Source of the DNA: Candidatus Rifleibacterium amylolyticum
GTDB lineage: Bacteria; Muiribacteriota; Ozemobacteria; Ozemobacterales; Ozemobacteraceae
Reading direction: 5' to 3'
Length of the DNA: 64,000 bases
Assembly (NCBI GenBank): GCA_009917695.1
Contig: JAACJG010000006.1
Span: forward strand, 1 to 64,000
Part shown: positions 27,088-37,671 of the stretch, piece after piece
Layout of the letters: the number at the start of each line of letters is the position of its first letter
How positions within the stretch are numbered: the stretch's first letter is position 1
Program-made: the position numbers and the translations under genes
Notes under the pieces: generated by a model
The model's database searches: none
Seen by the model: the letters and a program-made list of their open reading frames with translations, nothing else
Told to the model about the DNA's origin: nothing

Positions 27088-27260
27088 CGCCGAGAGCCCA
27101 AAGGTGTTTGCAATTAACATATAGTAATGATAAACAAAGGGCGTAGGCGGGGATCTCATAAGCGCAAGCTTGTGAGCCGAGCACTTTTGCCTCAAAGGCT
27201 CCAGCAATCGAGAAGCAGAGGAGGCGAATCGCTGGAGCGTTGAGATCCCGCCGAGAGCCC
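27088..27260. repeat. Inverted-repeat element flanked by 12-bp direct repeats
   Basis: CGCCGAGAGCCC occurs at 27088-27099 and again at 27249-27260. Between them an imperfect 20-bp inverted repeat (27139-27158 with 27241-27260, core GATCTCA/TGAGATC) encloses further hairpins (GAGCC...GGCTC and GCTCCAGC...GCTGGAGC). The right direct repeat is part of the right arm, so this may be a MITE-like insertion or a structured RNA in the A2M-pbpC gap. There is no open reading frame inside. Confidence 0.5.
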
Positions 27261-27290
27261 GAATGAGTTTTAAATACAGGATTGAATTAG

Positions 27291-29669
27291 ATGTTGCGAC
27301 GCTGTAAAAGACTGCTGTTACCTGTTGCTGCAATGCTTGTTGCAATAGTGCTGCTTTGGCTTTTGCGCGGCTATATACTGCCAATTATCAGTGAAGACCC
27401 CCAGCATTACCTGGCTGCGCGCTTTGGCAGCGGCGGCGCGCTGGCTGATCGAAATGGCCGTATTATGAGGGTTTACTCAGATGAGCAGGGCGATCTATCG
27501 GTCTATACCGGCCTGGCCAGCCATTCGACCGAGCTGATCGATGCAGTTTTGATCGCTGAAGACCGCAATTTTTACTCACACCCCGGTTTCGACCTGCCGG
27601 CTATCATGCGGGCAGCATGGCAGAACCTGGTTCATAGGCGCATCGTTTCAGGGGCATCGACCATATCGCAGCAGCTCATGCGGGTAATCAGGCCACCGGC
27701 ACCACGCAATATCACCAGCAAAATTGAAGAATTGCTGATGGCACTGCGCCTCGAACAGAACACCAGTAAAGATTTGATACTCGAATACTATCTCAACGCC
27801 GTCTCGATGTTCGGCAACGTCAGAGGCATTCATCTTGCGGCGCAACTGCTGTTCGGCAAGTCGCCTTCCATGCTGAATCTGGCAGAAAGTGCCACTCTTG
27901 CCGCGGCGATTCAGGCGCCCGGCCGTTTCGATCCTTTCTCGGCCCGCGGCAATGCTCAGCTGCGCAAACGCCGCGACTGGGTTCTTGCTCAGATGCTGAA
28001 AACTGGCAAATGCAGCGAAGCCCAGTATAAGAATGCAATAAAAGCGCATATTCCAACATATCGCCGCAAATTGCCCTTCCATGCTCCTCACTTCTGTGAA
28101 CTGGCCTCATCTCTTTTCGGCAACCCTGTCGGACTGCAGCCAACAACAATTGACCTCGACCTGCAAAACTTTCTCTATTCTACAACCAGATCGCATCTGC
28201 CGCGCCTGTTCAAAAGCGGCGCAACCCAGCTGGCCGCCATGATTGTCGATGCGCGCACCCTCGACATTCTTGCCATGACCGGATCAGCCGAGTTCGGGCC
28301 TCTTGCCAACGGCTACAACAATGCCTGCATCGCCAGACGATCGGGCGGCTCGGTTCTTAAACCCTTTCTCTATGCTCTGGCACTCGAATACGGCTACTAC
28401 CCTTCTTACGTTCTGCCAGATACCATGCAGACTTTCAAAACGCCGCAGGGTGAATATGTTCCCTACAATGCCGACCGCCGTTCTTATGGCCCGGTAAGCA
28501 TCCGCACAGCTCTTGGCAACAGTCTTAACACTGCCGCGATCAAAATGATCAACCAGCTCGGCGTCAAATCTGTCTTTTCGCTGCTGGTCGAACTTGAACT
28601 GCTGCTGCCACGACCGGGTGCGGCAGACTTCTTTGGGCTCGGGCTGGCAATTGGAAATCCTGAAATACGAATGCTCGACCTGGTGCGTGCCTATGCGGTT
28701 CTGAGCAATGGCGGCAGCTTGCGATCACTCAGGTTTTTCCCGGGGCAGACTCAGGAAAGCAGGCAAATTCTCTCGCCGCAGTCTTCATATCTGATTTACG
28801 ATATACTTGCCGACCCGACCGCAAGGTTGTTTACCTTTGGCAACCCCTCGTTCTTCAAATCAAAGCGGCCAGTTGCCATCAAGACCGGAACCAGCACAGA
28901 TTATCGTGATTGCTGGCTGATGGCGGTAAATTCAGAGTTTGTTATCGCTATCTGGGTCGGCAACTTCAACGGCACGCCGACCCGCGCCCTGTCTGGCGCC
29001 ACTGCCTGCGGACCCATCTACAAAAACCTCATCGACTTTCTCGAAGATTATCGCAATAATGGGCAGATAAAACCACCCAAAGGCATTAGAAAGATAAGGG
29101 TGTGTTCGACTTCAGGTCAGGCGGTTTCAGAATTCTGCCCACAATCTGGCTATGATCTTTTTTCTGAACTAAGCCGCGACCCTGATATCTGCACTTTTCA
29201 CAGCGGGTCGAGCGACCAGCACGAGCTGCCTGCCGATTACGCCAGCTGGATTAAAAACCGACGGCGGCATCTAGATCATGATCCTTTTAAACTAACAGGC
29301 GACATAAGCATCAGCGACCCTTATCAGCTGTTCGGGCTTGAAAAAGCACACAGCGAACCAGCATTCAGCAGCGGCCCGCTGATTCTCAAATCAGCTCCAC
29401 CCGGCACAGTTTATGGCGGCATCAAAATCGTCTCGCCACACGACGGAGACCGCTACGTCATGGCCGAAGGGCACGAAAACTATGCACTTCTGCGGGCGTT
29501 ACCAGGCGGTCCCGTTCCTGAAGTCATCTGGCTGATTAACGGTCAGGAATTCATTCGCACCGCACCGCCATACGAAGCTTACTGGCCGTTGTCGCCTGGA
29601 GTTTACCGTATCAGCGCTATCAGTGACGGCGATGCCGCCGGCGAAGTCGAAATCTTCGTCGAGCGCTGA
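27291..29669 (+). CDS. pbpC: Penicillin-binding protein 1C (bifunctional)
   Basis: The 792-residue membrane-anchored protein polymerises and crosslinks peptidoglycan. After an N-terminal anchor (8-32) the GT51 domain shows 'IAEDRNFYSHPG' with catalytic Glu90 and 'GASTISQQLMR'. The transpeptidase has S354-V-L-K357 in 'SGGSVLKPF', SLN at 411-413 and KTG at 531-533. A BiPBP_C-type domain closes the protein ('IKIVSPHDGDRYVM', 'VIWLINGQEFIRTAPPYEAY'), which together with length defines the PBP1C class. AGGA precedes the ATG by 9 nt. It follows the A2M gene after 269 bp and may have its own promoter. Confidence 0.96.
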   Translation: MLRRCKRLLLPVAAMLVAIVLLWLLRGYILPIISEDPQHYLAARFGSGGALADRNGRIMRVYSDEQGDLSVYTGLASHSTELIDAVLIAEDRNFYSHPGFDLPAIMRAAWQNLVHRRIVSGASTISQQLMRVIRPPAPRNITSKIEELLMALRLEQNTSKDLILEYYLNAVSMFGNVRGIHLAAQLLFGKSPSMLNLAESATLAAAIQAPGRFDPFSARGNAQLRKRRDWVLAQMLKTGKCSEAQYKNAIKAHIPTYRRKLPFHAPHFCELASSLFGNPVGLQPTTIDLDLQNFLYSTTRSHLPRLFKSGATQLAAMIVDARTLDILAMTGSAEFGPLANGYNNACIARRSGGSVLKPFLYALALEYGYYPSYVLPDTMQTFKTPQGEYVPYNADRRSYGPVSIRTALGNSLNTAAIKMINQLGVKSVFSLLVELELLLPRPGAADFFGLGLAIGNPEIRMLDLVRAYAVLSNGGSLRSLRFFPGQTQESRQILSPQSSYLIYDILADPTARLFTFGNPSFFKSKRPVAIKTGTSTDYRDCWLMAVNSEFVIAIWVGNFNGTPTRALSGATACGPIYKNLIDFLEDYRNNGQIKPPKGIRKIRVCSTSGQAVSEFCPQSGYDLFSELSRDPDICTFHSGSSDQHELPADYASWIKNRRRHLDHDPFKLTGDISISDPYQLFGLEKAHSEPAFSSGPLILKSAPPGTVYGGIKIVSPHDGDRYVMAEGHENYALLRALPGGPVPEVIWLINGQEFIRTAPPYEAYWPLSPGVYRISAISDGDAAGEVEIFVER

Positions 29670-29699
29670 GTTAATCAAGCATTAAGAAGTGGTGTAATC

Positions 29700-29728
29700 G
29701 TCATCCTGCACGCAGTCGCAGGATCCAT
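29700..29728. repeat. REP-like palindrome
   Basis: A short palindrome (ATCCTGC 29703-29709 with GCAGGAT 29718-29724) sits in a GTCATCCTGCACGC-type context. A related copy lies at 49516-49553, in opposite orientation, sharing GGATCCTGCGACTGCG. It is an intergenic dispersed repeat after pbpC. Confidence 0.65.
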
Positions 29729-29756
29729 GTCTGGCTGCTAGGACGAGCTTCAGAAA

Positions 29757-29785
29757 TTGAATTGATCAATGAGCTCTTGTATATG
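29757..29785 (+). promoter_or_regulatory. Possible sigma70 promoter of the helicase-nuclease cassette
   Basis: TTGAAT (29757-29762), a 17-nt spacer and TATATG (29780-29785), about 70 nt before the start of the small membrane protein. The -10 is only a partial match. Confidence 0.35.
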
Positions 29786-29855
29786 TTAAACTATGCATTC
29801 ATAAAAACGTCGGTAAACCGTTTATCTTTGAATGAATTCCAGGGGAGCCAGCTGC

Positions 29856-30212
29856 ATGTTTGAAAGCGTCTGCAAGTTTTGCAACAAACGCCTGACAGCG
29901 ACGATTCTGCTGACCTTTGCAATCGAAGCGATTACCCTGTTTTTCAGGTTCGGCCTTGGTCTCGAATCTACCAGGCATACAGCTTCAACCGTAGGAAAAC
30001 TGACAATGGGCATCAGATTTCATCACGGCTATGCCGGTATCATTCTGCTTATGCTGCTGCTTTTCGCTAGAGTCAGAAAGCATCGGGCTGCAGATGTCAT
30101 TTTCGTTGTCGGCATGAGCCTTTTCGTATCTGACATAATTCATCACACACTGCTTTACCTTATCACCGGCTCTGCTGATCTGGATCTGGTTTATCCGGGA
30201 ACGTTACAATGA
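29856..30212 (+). CDS. Small histidine-containing membrane protein
   Basis: The 118-residue protein starts at ATG 29856, preceded by AGGGGAG at about 9 nt. It has three or four hydrophobic helices (roughly residues 15-32, 52-70, 80-110). Histidines are placed at helix ends ('IRFHHGYAG', 'SDIIHHTLLYL'), and two cysteines lie near the N-terminus ('CKFCNK'). I recognise no family. Its stop overlaps the next start by 4 nt (ATGA), so it is translationally coupled to the first helicase-nuclease. Paired His and Cys suggest metal or haem binding, but this is inference. Confidence 0.7.
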   Translation: MFESVCKFCNKRLTATILLTFAIEAITLFFRFGLGLESTRHTASTVGKLTMGIRFHHGYAGIILLMLLLFARVRKHRAADVIFVVGMSLFVSDIIHHTLLYLITGSADLDLVYPGTLQ

Positions 30213-33200
30213 GCCTGAACGATGACCTGAAAAAACTCAACGACCAGCAAAGCGCAATAATAAAGAAATTCAGCAAGACTTCTCTGGTCATCGCCGGGCC
30301 GGGCACTGGCAAAACCCGCACCATTTCTGTATTAATCGGCGATCTGCTGCACAAAGATGTGCGTCTGAAAGAAATTCTGGCGCTGACATTTTCTGACAAA
30401 GCAGCGCTCGAACTGCGTTCACGTGTACTCGAATACTACCCGCACAGCTTTGACCAGTGCTGGATATCGACCTTTCACTCTTTCTGTGCCCGCGTTTTGC
30501 GCGAACAATATCACCTCGTCAAAATCAAACCCGACTTCAAACTGCTGACCGGCTTCAAGGAAGCACTTCTGATGAGCGGCATCTGCCGTCGCCAGCAGCC
30601 AGAAGCCTTTGCCGAATTTGGCAAGGTTATCAACCGCCGCGGTTTTCAACAGGAAGTGTTGACCTTTATCTCTCTGCTCAAATCAAACCTCGTCGAACCA
30701 GACGAATTCGCCAAAACCATTGCCAGTTGCACGAAGCTGACAACACGCGCCCAGGCGCGCATGCGCGAACTGCTCAATCTGTTCAGACTCTACGAAAAAG
30801 AACGTGACCAGACAGGCTATCTCGACTTTCGCGATCTCATCAGCCTGACCATCAAGGTTATGCAGAACCGGCAGACAGCCGAACTTTACCGCAAAAAATT
30901 CAAGGTCATTCTCGTCGATGAGTTTCAGGATACCGACCCGGCCCAGTTTCTGCTGCTGTCTCTGCTCAAAGGCGATGACGATTCGGTAAAAACTGCAGTA
31001 ATCGGTGATCCGCGCCAGAGCATCTACCGTTTTCGCGGCGCTGACCCCGGCATGATGACCGCCAGCGGGCCGTTCAAGAAGAAGTATCAGGCAAAGGTCT
31101 TTCCGCTGTCACTCAATTATCGCTCTGGCAGCAGCATCATCACCGCTGCCGCCAACCTTAACTGGCGCGAAAAAGCAGAAACCGATGGCCGACTTGAAGC
31201 CTGCAGCAAAGAATCCGGGTTCGTTAAAGTTTTCAAGGTTCGCGACGAGCTCGAAGAAGCCCGTCTGATCGGCAGAAAAATTGCCGCGCTGCTTATTTAT
31301 GGAGAAAGCCGTCTATATAAGCCTTCTGAAATCGCCATACTGGTGCGCAACAACTACCAGATAGATCTTGTCGCCGAGTGCCTGCAGGCTCTGCACATAC
31401 CATTCGCCATCGCCGGCGACATGAAATTTTTCCGATCTGAAGAAGTCATCGCTCTCGCATCACTTTTGAAAGTTGCCTCAACAACAGGCTCAGAGCAATG
31501 CGAAGCGCTGCAGCGCGCTTTTGCCTCAACCGTGTTCGACATCAGACCCTTATGGGTTCAGGCAGTCTTTGCTCTGCTTAAACCGACCTTCACGATCAAA
31601 GACTTTTTTGACAAGCTCACCAGTGGGCAGTCCGAAGAAATCCCGGAAGCAGATGAAGAGACGCTGGTTAAAGCAGTTTCATTTGCCGAAACCGTGCGAA
31701 TACTCGAAAACTGCGGCAATGAACCTCTTAAAGTCGTTTTTGCCCGCCTGCTGCTGGTAGTAAGCAACCTACTCAAGGACCCGGCATCGGAAGCGGCCCG
31801 CAATGTCTTGCATTTTCGCGGCATGATTTCTGATTATTGCGAAATGTTTCAGGCTCAGCATGGTCGTCATCCAGGAGTCGCTGATCTGATGCCGGAATTC
31901 GACGAATGGTTGACCTACTATGCCTCAACCCTTGAAGAAAGCAGCGAAACCAGGGGTGAAGGCGTCAGAATAATGACGGTTCACCAGTCTAAGGGGCTCG
32001 AGTTTCCAATCGTTTTTGTCTGCGGACTATGTGAAGGACAGTTTCCAGTCAACCTGCGCGAAAATCTGCTGGTCAGCACATCGGCTCTTGAAGCCCTGCG
32101 ACAGACCTTCAACCAGAGCAACCGGCCGGTCAGTTTTTTCAACCCCTACCCGATCAGTCACGAAGACCATCTCGAAGAGGAGCGCCGATTGTTTTTTGTT
32201 GCGCTGACGCGCGCCAAAGAAGGCGCTATACTGACCTGGCCACAGCGCCTCGGCAGCGATCAGGCGCTTCCCGCGCCCTTTTTGAAAGAAACCGGAGTGC
32301 CAGTAGAAACAGTGGTTGCCGAAGAGAGGCCGCTGACTCCGGCAGAATTCAGAACCCGCCTAAGTCGCCTTGACCAGCAGGCTCTCGCCGCCCTTGAACC
32401 GGTGCTGGCAGAGCTTGAACCGCTAATCCCGCCGGAGGTTTCACTGCACGGTATCAGACCGCGTGACTTTGCTGCGGCCAGAATCAATGGCATCAACCTG
32501 CCAGAAAAATTTGTCTTTTCGGCAAGCTCATTGACCAACTATATCGACTGCCCGCGCCGCTTCTTCTTTTTGAACATACTCAAGATAAAAGATCCCATGC
32601 AGGTGAAACAGCCGTATTTTGTCATCGGCAACGCCTTTCACGCCTGCCTCGAAAAACTGCACGAGCCCGGCAGTGTCTGGGAGAAAGGCAAACTACCTGA
32701 TGACGAGGACCTCAAACGCCTCTATCAGGAAAACGCAAAGCCACTGCTCGACAGTCTTGATTTTTTTCAGCGCCATCTTGAGGCTTCAGAAATGCAAAAC
32801 GCTCTGCCGGTTTACCGGCATGCCATATTTCAGCTTGAACAATTGCCGCCGCGCGGCACTATTGGAGTTGAGTACGCATTCAGATTCAACCTGCATGGCT
32901 TCACCTTCATCGGGCGCCTTGACCGCCTGATAAAGCTTAATGATAATTCAGTTCAGGTCGTTGATTACAAAACGAGCAGCCAGACCTTGAATTCAGAAAA
33001 GGTTTTTGCCCGTTCTTTCGTTACCGAGGGTCTGCCGCAGGAAATCCAGATGCCGCTTTATCTGCTGGCCTGCCGCGAAATGGGCTGGCAAAATGCCTCA
33101 GCCGCACTGTTGTATATTGGCGAAGATGCCTATAAGATCAACTCTAAGGGTATGCAGGCAGGCTTTTTGCGCTCGGCTGCTCTCAACTATGGCTGCGGCC

Positions 33201-33439
33201 CGTCTTATGGGCAGGCTGTCGGCGATGCCGAACTCGAACGCTTCTCGCTTCAGATCAAGGGCGTTCTCGATGAGATCAGACAGCAGCGTGTTTTCGACTG
33301 CCGTCCTTCACCACAGCCTGAAGCCCGATCCTGCCTGCACCTTGACCTTAACCGCAAACCAAAATGTGAGTTTTTCGCTTTCTGTCAGGAGCGCCTCGAT
33401 CAGATCCGCCAGCAGGAGGCCATGCGTGAACAGCTCTGA
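30209..33439 (+). CDS. UvrD-family helicase-nuclease, AdnAB/AddAB-like subunit 1
   Basis: The 1,076-residue protein joins a superfamily 1A helicase to a C-terminal PD-(D/E)XK nuclease. Helicase motifs: 'AGPGTGKTRT' (Walker A), 'LTFSDKAALELRSR', 'ILVDEFQDTDP' (Walker B), 'GDPRQSIYRFRGAD', 'LNYRSG', 'MTVHQSKGLEFP', 'ALTRAKEG'. Nuclease: 'GRLDRLI' then 'VQVVDYKTS'. One Cys before it ('DCPRRFFF') and three at the C-terminus ('SCLHLDL', 'KCEFFAFC') fit an AddB/Cas4-type 4Fe-4S clamp. The combination suggests a double-strand-break resection enzyme. It overlaps the upstream membrane-protein gene by 4 nt and the second helicase by 14 nt, forming one operon. Confidence 0.9.
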   Translation: MSLNDDLKKLNDQQSAIIKKFSKTSLVIAGPGTGKTRTISVLIGDLLHKDVRLKEILALTFSDKAALELRSRVLEYYPHSFDQCWISTFHSFCARVLREQYHLVKIKPDFKLLTGFKEALLMSGICRRQQPEAFAEFGKVINRRGFQQEVLTFISLLKSNLVEPDEFAKTIASCTKLTTRAQARMRELLNLFRLYEKERDQTGYLDFRDLISLTIKVMQNRQTAELYRKKFKVILVDEFQDTDPAQFLLLSLLKGDDDSVKTAVIGDPRQSIYRFRGADPGMMTASGPFKKKYQAKVFPLSLNYRSGSSIITAAANLNWREKAETDGRLEACSKESGFVKVFKVRDELEEARLIGRKIAALLIYGESRLYKPSEIAILVRNNYQIDLVAECLQALHIPFAIAGDMKFFRSEEVIALASLLKVASTTGSEQCEALQRAFASTVFDIRPLWVQAVFALLKPTFTIKDFFDKLTSGQSEEIPEADEETLVKAVSFAETVRILENCGNEPLKVVFARLLLVVSNLLKDPASEAARNVLHFRGMISDYCEMFQAQHGRHPGVADLMPEFDEWLTYYASTLEESSETRGEGVRIMTVHQSKGLEFPIVFVCGLCEGQFPVNLRENLLVSTSALEALRQTFNQSNRPVSFFNPYPISHEDHLEEERRLFFVALTRAKEGAILTWPQRLGSDQALPAPFLKETGVPVETVVAEERPLTPAEFRTRLSRLDQQALAALEPVLAELEPLIPPEVSLHGIRPRDFAAARINGINLPEKFVFSASSLTNYIDCPRRFFFLNILKIKDPMQVKQPYFVIGNAFHACLEKLHEPGSVWEKGKLPDDEDLKRLYQENAKPLLDSLDFFQRHLEASEMQNALPVYRHAIFQLEQLPPRGTIGVEYAFRFNLHGFTFIGRLDRLIKLNDNSVQVVDYKTSSQTLNSEKVFARSFVTEGLPQEIQMPLYLLACREMGWQNASAALLYIGEDAYKINSKGMQAGFLRSAALNYGCGPSYGQAVGDAELERFSLQIKGVLDEIRQQRVFDCRPSPQPEARSCLHLDLNRKPKCEFFAFCQERLDQIRQQEAMREQL

Positions 33440-36400
33440 AAACCCTCTCATTCTGGGACTTACCGAGGAACAGAGCAAAGCTGTGACCTGGCCGGGCAAA
33501 GGGCGCCTGCGTATCGCAGCCGGAGCCGGTTCTGGCAAAACCGAAGTGCTTACCCGCCGCATTGCCGGTCTTCTGGACAGCGGTATCAGAGCCGATGAAC
33601 TCGTCGCCATAACCTATACGCAGAAGGCGGCGGCTGAGATGAAGGCTCGCCTCGTCGAGCGCCGCAAGCTCGACCCGGCACTGTTGCGCGACATGGAAGT
33701 CTCGACCTTTCATGCCTTTCTCAGCCGGGTTTTGCGACAGGACCCATTTGGAGCCGGACTTGATCGCTCTGACACCGTTATTGCCGAGAACAATCGACAG
33801 CTGATCATGCGTGAACTCGTCGATAAATTTGCCGAAATGTTCGGTGAGCGGATCATCGACAGCCCTCAGGGGCTCGGCGCTAATGTGGCCATGAAGCTGA
33901 TCAATGAGTTCCCTGCTGCTCTCGGTAAAGTAAGGCGCTATCTGCTTAAACCCGGCGATTTTTATCAGCTTGCTAAAAATCTCATCGCTGCCCGCAGCGT
34001 CGAGGCGGCTACCCTCGAAAAGAACTGTCTTGAATGGCTGTTTCATTTTTACAACTGCTATCTTGAAGAACTCAAACGCCGCGGTCTGCTCGACTTCGAC
34101 GAGATACTTATTCGCAGCCGCGACCTTATCAAAGACATGCGCAAATCCGGTTCATTGCCTGATCGCCGGGTTTTTCTCATTGACGAATTTCAGGACAACA
34201 ACCCCGATCAGCTTGATATAGTCAACCTTTTCTGTCGTGACCGGGAAAGCCATATAACGGTAGTTGGCGATGAAAAGCAAAGCATTTACCGCTTTCAGGG
34301 CGCCAACATCGAGACATTTCGCAACTTCGACAGCGACCAGGACATCATTCTCAGCGACAATTTCAGGTCATATCGTGAAATTCTGACACTTGCCGACAAG
34401 TTTCTCGAACTGGGTGGCAATACCGGCAGAATGTCTGCGCCGCAAACCGCGCAACGCGGTGTTTCACCCCGGAAACATCCAGTCAACTGCCTGTTACACC
34501 CTCAAGACGCCAGTGACAGTGAGGTCTGCGCCGAACTGGCCGAAATGATCTGCAACATGGCGGGATCAGGCATGCGAATCACCGACCGAAAAGCCGGGAT
34601 TGACAGAGCCTTGCGCTATGGCGACATCGCAATAATTGTCAGCAGCATAAGCAATCTGCCGCGCCAATTCGAAGACGCGCTGGCAATACGGCAGATTCCC
34701 TACATCATGTCGGGCGGATTCAGTTTTTATGCGCGCAGCGAGATCGAAGAGATCCTCGCCTTTCTCAGACTGCTCGTGCAACCCGAAGACGACCACGCCG
34801 TAATCAAGATTCTGAGCGGCCCGCTTTATGGGTTAAATGACAATCAACTGGCTGAATTCGCCATGGCAGGACGCAATGAAAAAACCGCTCTGCTGCCACA
34901 TCTTCTGGCGCAGACGCCTGAACTGTTGCCACTGCGCGCCAGACAGTTACGTGAGCTTTTCGTATTGCTCAAAGAACGCGCGACCCGCCCGGGACTGCTC
35001 GACCTCTGCCATTTTATTCTCGAACAGGCCGGCTTTTATGAATACGCTGCCGCACAAAGCTCTGAACTGAAACGTCGGCGCATGGAAAACAACCTGGCCA
35101 AGTTTCTTGGCATCGTCAGGAATTTCGAGCAGAATGGCATTTTTACTTCGCTGCGCGACTTTTTGAGCTATATCGAACGCATTCTGACCTCGGATATTGA
35201 CGAAGACGAAGCCGGTCTCGGTCTCGAAGAAGGCGATGCCCTCAAGATCATGACGATTCACAAGTCAAAAGGCCTCGAGTTCCCGGTGGTCATCTGTCCG
35301 TTCTTGAAACGCCGCCATTACCGGGCCACCACCCGCATCTACTTCGATCGCGAATATGGCCTGATGGTCAACGACCCGTCGCAACCCGGGCGCAAGGGAG
35401 CACCGCCGATTCTCGAAAAGTATCTCGATGAAGACCGTCAGGCATCAGAAGACGAAGACCGCCGCAAACTATATGTGGCTTTTACGCGCGCCGAAGACAT
35501 ACTTATCGTGACCGGAAGCGAAGAGCTAAGCCTCCCGCCTGAAAAGGAAAACTCGCCGGCAGAACCACTGCACGAAGTGCGGCGACTTATCGAGGAAAAC
35601 CCCGAACTCGGGCTGTGTAATGCACTGCCAGAATGGCGATGTCTGCTCGATCACTGGCTCGCTTACGGTAGAAACGAAGTTGAAACCGTTACGGTTGAAG
35701 CCCCACCGCCGCCTGACCCTGGCGAACTTGAAAGCAGTATAAGACATATCAGCGCCTTTCTGAGCCAGATCCCAACCACCCGGATTCAGGAAAGCAGCAG
35801 CCAGGAAATCTTTTCGCTACAGGATATCAGACTGTTCAAAACCTGCCCGCGCCGCTACCTTTTTACCAGCCGGCACGTAACCTCTTTTCACGAGCGCCAG
35901 CCAAGTTTTTACGGCACGCTGGGCACGCTGGTTCATGAATGTATCAGACTTTATCATGCACAGGGCGGGCACCTCTCTGACAACCCCGAATCAGATCGAA
36001 ACCGGGTTCTCGGTATTCTCGACACTCTCATTCCATGTTACGGCGAAGCCGGGCGTGAGGCCGCCATTATCGCGCGCGGCATCGTGTTGAATTACACGGC
36101 TTCGCCGCTGGGCAAAAGCGAACCATGGCAGATCGAAGCCGAAGTTAACGTAAAATTCGAAGGAAACGGGCGACCTTTCTTTGTGCGCGGCTTTGCCGAC
36201 CGCGTCGACCGCGGCGACAACGAAGTCAGCATTATTGACTTCAAGACCCGCAAATATTCGGTCGAAGCGCATGCCGGCTACAGCGACCAGCTTGCACTAT
36301 ATCGCATCGCCGCCAGCCGCGGCGTTCTCGGTGAGCTCGGCTGCCTGAGCTTTTCCCGTTCCTTTATCGCTTATCTGACTTATGATGAAGTAAAAGTCGT

Positions 36401-36554
36401 CGAAATCGAACCAGACCTGCCTTCTTTCGAAGCCGATATCGAAGCCACGGTAGCCGCAATACGCAGAGAAACCGTCTGGCGCCCGGTATCAGGCAGCGCC
36501 TGCGAAGACTGCGGCTTTTCTGTGCTCTGCCACGGTGCCTTCGCCGGTACTTGA
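33426..36554 (+). CDS. UvrD-family helicase-nuclease, AdnAB/AddAB-like subunit 2
   Basis: The start is GTG 33426, fixed by AGGAGG 6 nt upstream inside the end of the previous gene. The open frame extends far upstream, but only out of phase through that gene. The 1,042-residue protein repeats the architecture of its partner: '[12 protein letters not shown]', '[14 protein letters not shown]', '[11 protein letters not shown]', '[14 protein letters not shown]', '[14 protein letters not shown]', '[10 protein letters not shown]'. The nuclease is '[10 protein letters not shown]' and 'SIIDFKTRK'. The cysteines of a probable Fe-S clamp are 'TCPRRYLF' and C-terminal '[10 protein letters not shown]'. 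Two full motors and two nucleases resemble mycobacterial AdnAB more than AddAB or RecBCD. Confidence 0.9.
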   Translation: MNSSENPLILGLTEEQSKAVTWPGKGRLRIAAGAGSGKTEVLTRRIAGLLDSGIRADELVAITYTQKAAAEMKARLVERRKLDPALLRDMEVSTFHAFLSRVLRQDPFGAGLDRSDTVIAENNRQLIMRELVDKFAEMFGERIIDSPQGLGANVAMKLINEFPAALGKVRRYLLKPGDFYQLAKNLIAARSVEAATLEKNCLEWLFHFYNCYLEELKRRGLLDFDEILIRSRDLIKDMRKSGSLPDRRVFLIDEFQDNNPDQLDIVNLFCRDRESHITVVGDEKQSIYRFQGANIETFRNFDSDQDIILSDNFRSYREILTLADKFLELGGNTGRMSAPQTAQRGVSPRKHPVNCLLHPQDASDSEVCAELAEMICNMAGSGMRITDRKAGIDRALRYGDIAIIVSSISNLPRQFEDALAIRQIPYIMSGGFSFYARSEIEEILAFLRLLVQPEDDHAVIKILSGPLYGLNDNQLAEFAMAGRNEKTALLPHLLAQTPELLPLRARQLRELFVLLKERATRPGLLDLCHFILEQAGFYEYAAAQSSELKRRRMENNLAKFLGIVRNFEQNGIFTSLRDFLSYIERILTSDIDEDEAGLGLEEGDALKIMTIHKSKGLEFPVVICPFLKRRHYRATTRIYFDREYGLMVNDPSQPGRKGAPPILEKYLDEDRQASEDEDRRKLYVAFTRAEDILIVTGSEELSLPPEKENSPAEPLHEVRRLIEENPELGLCNALPEWRCLLDHWLAYGRNEVETVTVEAPPPPDPGELESSIRHISAFLSQIPTTRIQESSSQEIFSLQDIRLFKTCPRRYLFTSRHVTSFHERQPSFYGTLGTLVHECIRLYHAQGGHLSDNPESDRNRVLGILDTLIPCYGEAGREAAIIARGIVLNYTASPLGKSEPWQIEAEVNVKFEGNGRPFFVRGFADRVDRGDNEVSIIDFKTRKYSVEAHAGYSDQLALYRIAASRGVLGELGCLSFSRSFIAYLTYDEVKVVEIEPDLPSFEADIEATVAAIRRETVWRPVSGSACEDCGFSVLCHGAFAGT

Positions 36555-36633
36555 TAAAGCTTGCAATAATGCAGGTTCAGTGCTATCAATATTGGCGGTA
36601 GACGTACATATTCCCGGAAAGGATGATGTTGAT

Positions 36634-37614
36634 ATGGCAATGAATCTTATTGGTCGCAATTTTCTGACTCTCAAGGATTTTACCCCCGAAGAAATCCGCT
36701 ATCTGCTTAACCTGTCGGCTGATCTCAAAAAACTCAAATATGCCGGCATCAAACCAAGAAACCTTGAAGGCAAGAGCATCGCGCTGATTTTCGAAAAACC
36801 ATCTACCCGCACCAGATGTGCTTTTGTCGTGGCCGCTGTTGACGAAGGCGCCCACCCTGAATATCTTGGCAAAGACGACATTCAGCTCGGCAAAAAAGAA
36901 ACAGTTAAAGACACTGCCCGCGTTCTCGGCCGCATGTTTGACGGAATTCAGTTTCGCGGTTTTAAACACGAAACAGTCGAAGAACTGGCAAAATACGCTG
37001 GTGTACCAGTCTGGAATGGCCTTACCGACCAGTATCACCCGACCCAGATTCTTGCCGACCTTCTCACCATCGAAGAATATTTCGGCACTCTCAAGGGCAT
37101 CTCTTTTGCATACGTCGGCGACGGCCGCAACAACATGGCCAATTCGCTGATGATCGGCTGCGCCAAAATGGGCATGGACTGCCGCATCGTATCGCCGAAG
37201 TCATTGTTCCCCGAGAAGGGTCTGGTAAAAGAAGTCGAAGCCATCGCCAAAGAAACCGGCGGCAAAATCACCATCACTGATGACGTTGCCAAAGGCGTTA
37301 AAGGCGCTGATGTTCTTTACACCGACGTCTGGGCCAGCATGGGTGAAGAAGCGCAGATGGCCGCACGCATCAAGCTGCTGACACCATATCAGGTCAACAT
37401 GAAAATGGTCAAAATGACCGGCAAGGAAAAACCACTCTTCCTGCACTGTCTGCCGGCTTTCCACAACAATGAAACTACCGTTTCAAAAGAAGTTGGCGCC
37501 ATGGAAGTCACCGAAGAAGTCTTCGAAAGCAAATTCTCGAAGGTCTTCGACCAGGCCGAAAACCGCCTGCACACAATTAAAGCCGTAATGGTAGCGACCC
37601 TCGGCCCCAAATAA
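36634..37614 (+). CDS. argF: Ornithine carbamoyltransferase
   Basis: The enzyme transfers carbamoyl from carbamoyl phosphate to ornithine, giving citrulline. Carbamoyl-phosphate residues are in 'FEKPSTRTR' and 'YHPTQILAD'. Ornithine-binding 'DVWASMGEE' and catalytic '[11 protein letters not shown]' are intact. The ATG at 36634 follows AAAGGA by about 10 nt; an ATG at 36640 is also possible. The longer open frame from 36535 runs into the preceding gene and is not family-like. Anabolic ArgF and catabolic ArcB cannot be separated here, since no other arginine gene is nearby. A strong terminator follows. Confidence 0.95.
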   Translation: MAMNLIGRNFLTLKDFTPEEIRYLLNLSADLKKLKYAGIKPRNLEGKSIALIFEKPSTRTRCAFVVAAVDEGAHPEYLGKDDIQLGKKETVKDTARVLGRMFDGIQFRGFKHETVEELAKYAGVPVWNGLTDQYHPTQILADLLTIEEYFGTLKGISFAYVGDGRNNMANSLMIGCAKMGMDCRIVSPKSLFPEKGLVKEVEAIAKETGGKITITDDVAKGVKGADVLYTDVWASMGEEAQMAARIKLLTPYQVNMKMVKMTGKEKPLFLHCLPAFHNNETTVSKEVGAMEVTEEVFESKFSKVFDQAENRLHTIKAVMVATLGPK

Positions 37615-37630
37615 TCATTGCATGAAAAAA

Positions 37631-37660
37631 CGCCGGTCTTGCCGACCGGCGCTTTTTTTT
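37631..37660 (+). terminator. Terminator after argF
   Basis: A perfect 8-bp stem (CGCCGGTC 37631-37638 with GACCGGCG 37644-37651) and 5-nt loop, then a run of eight Ts. Confidence 0.92.
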
Positions 37661-37671
37661 CTTCAGCCAAG

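Noticed and set aside
33006-33425. Upstream extension of the second helicase-nuclease
   Set aside because: It lies out of frame inside the first helicase gene; the GTG at 33426 has a perfect ribosome binding site and the family N-terminus.
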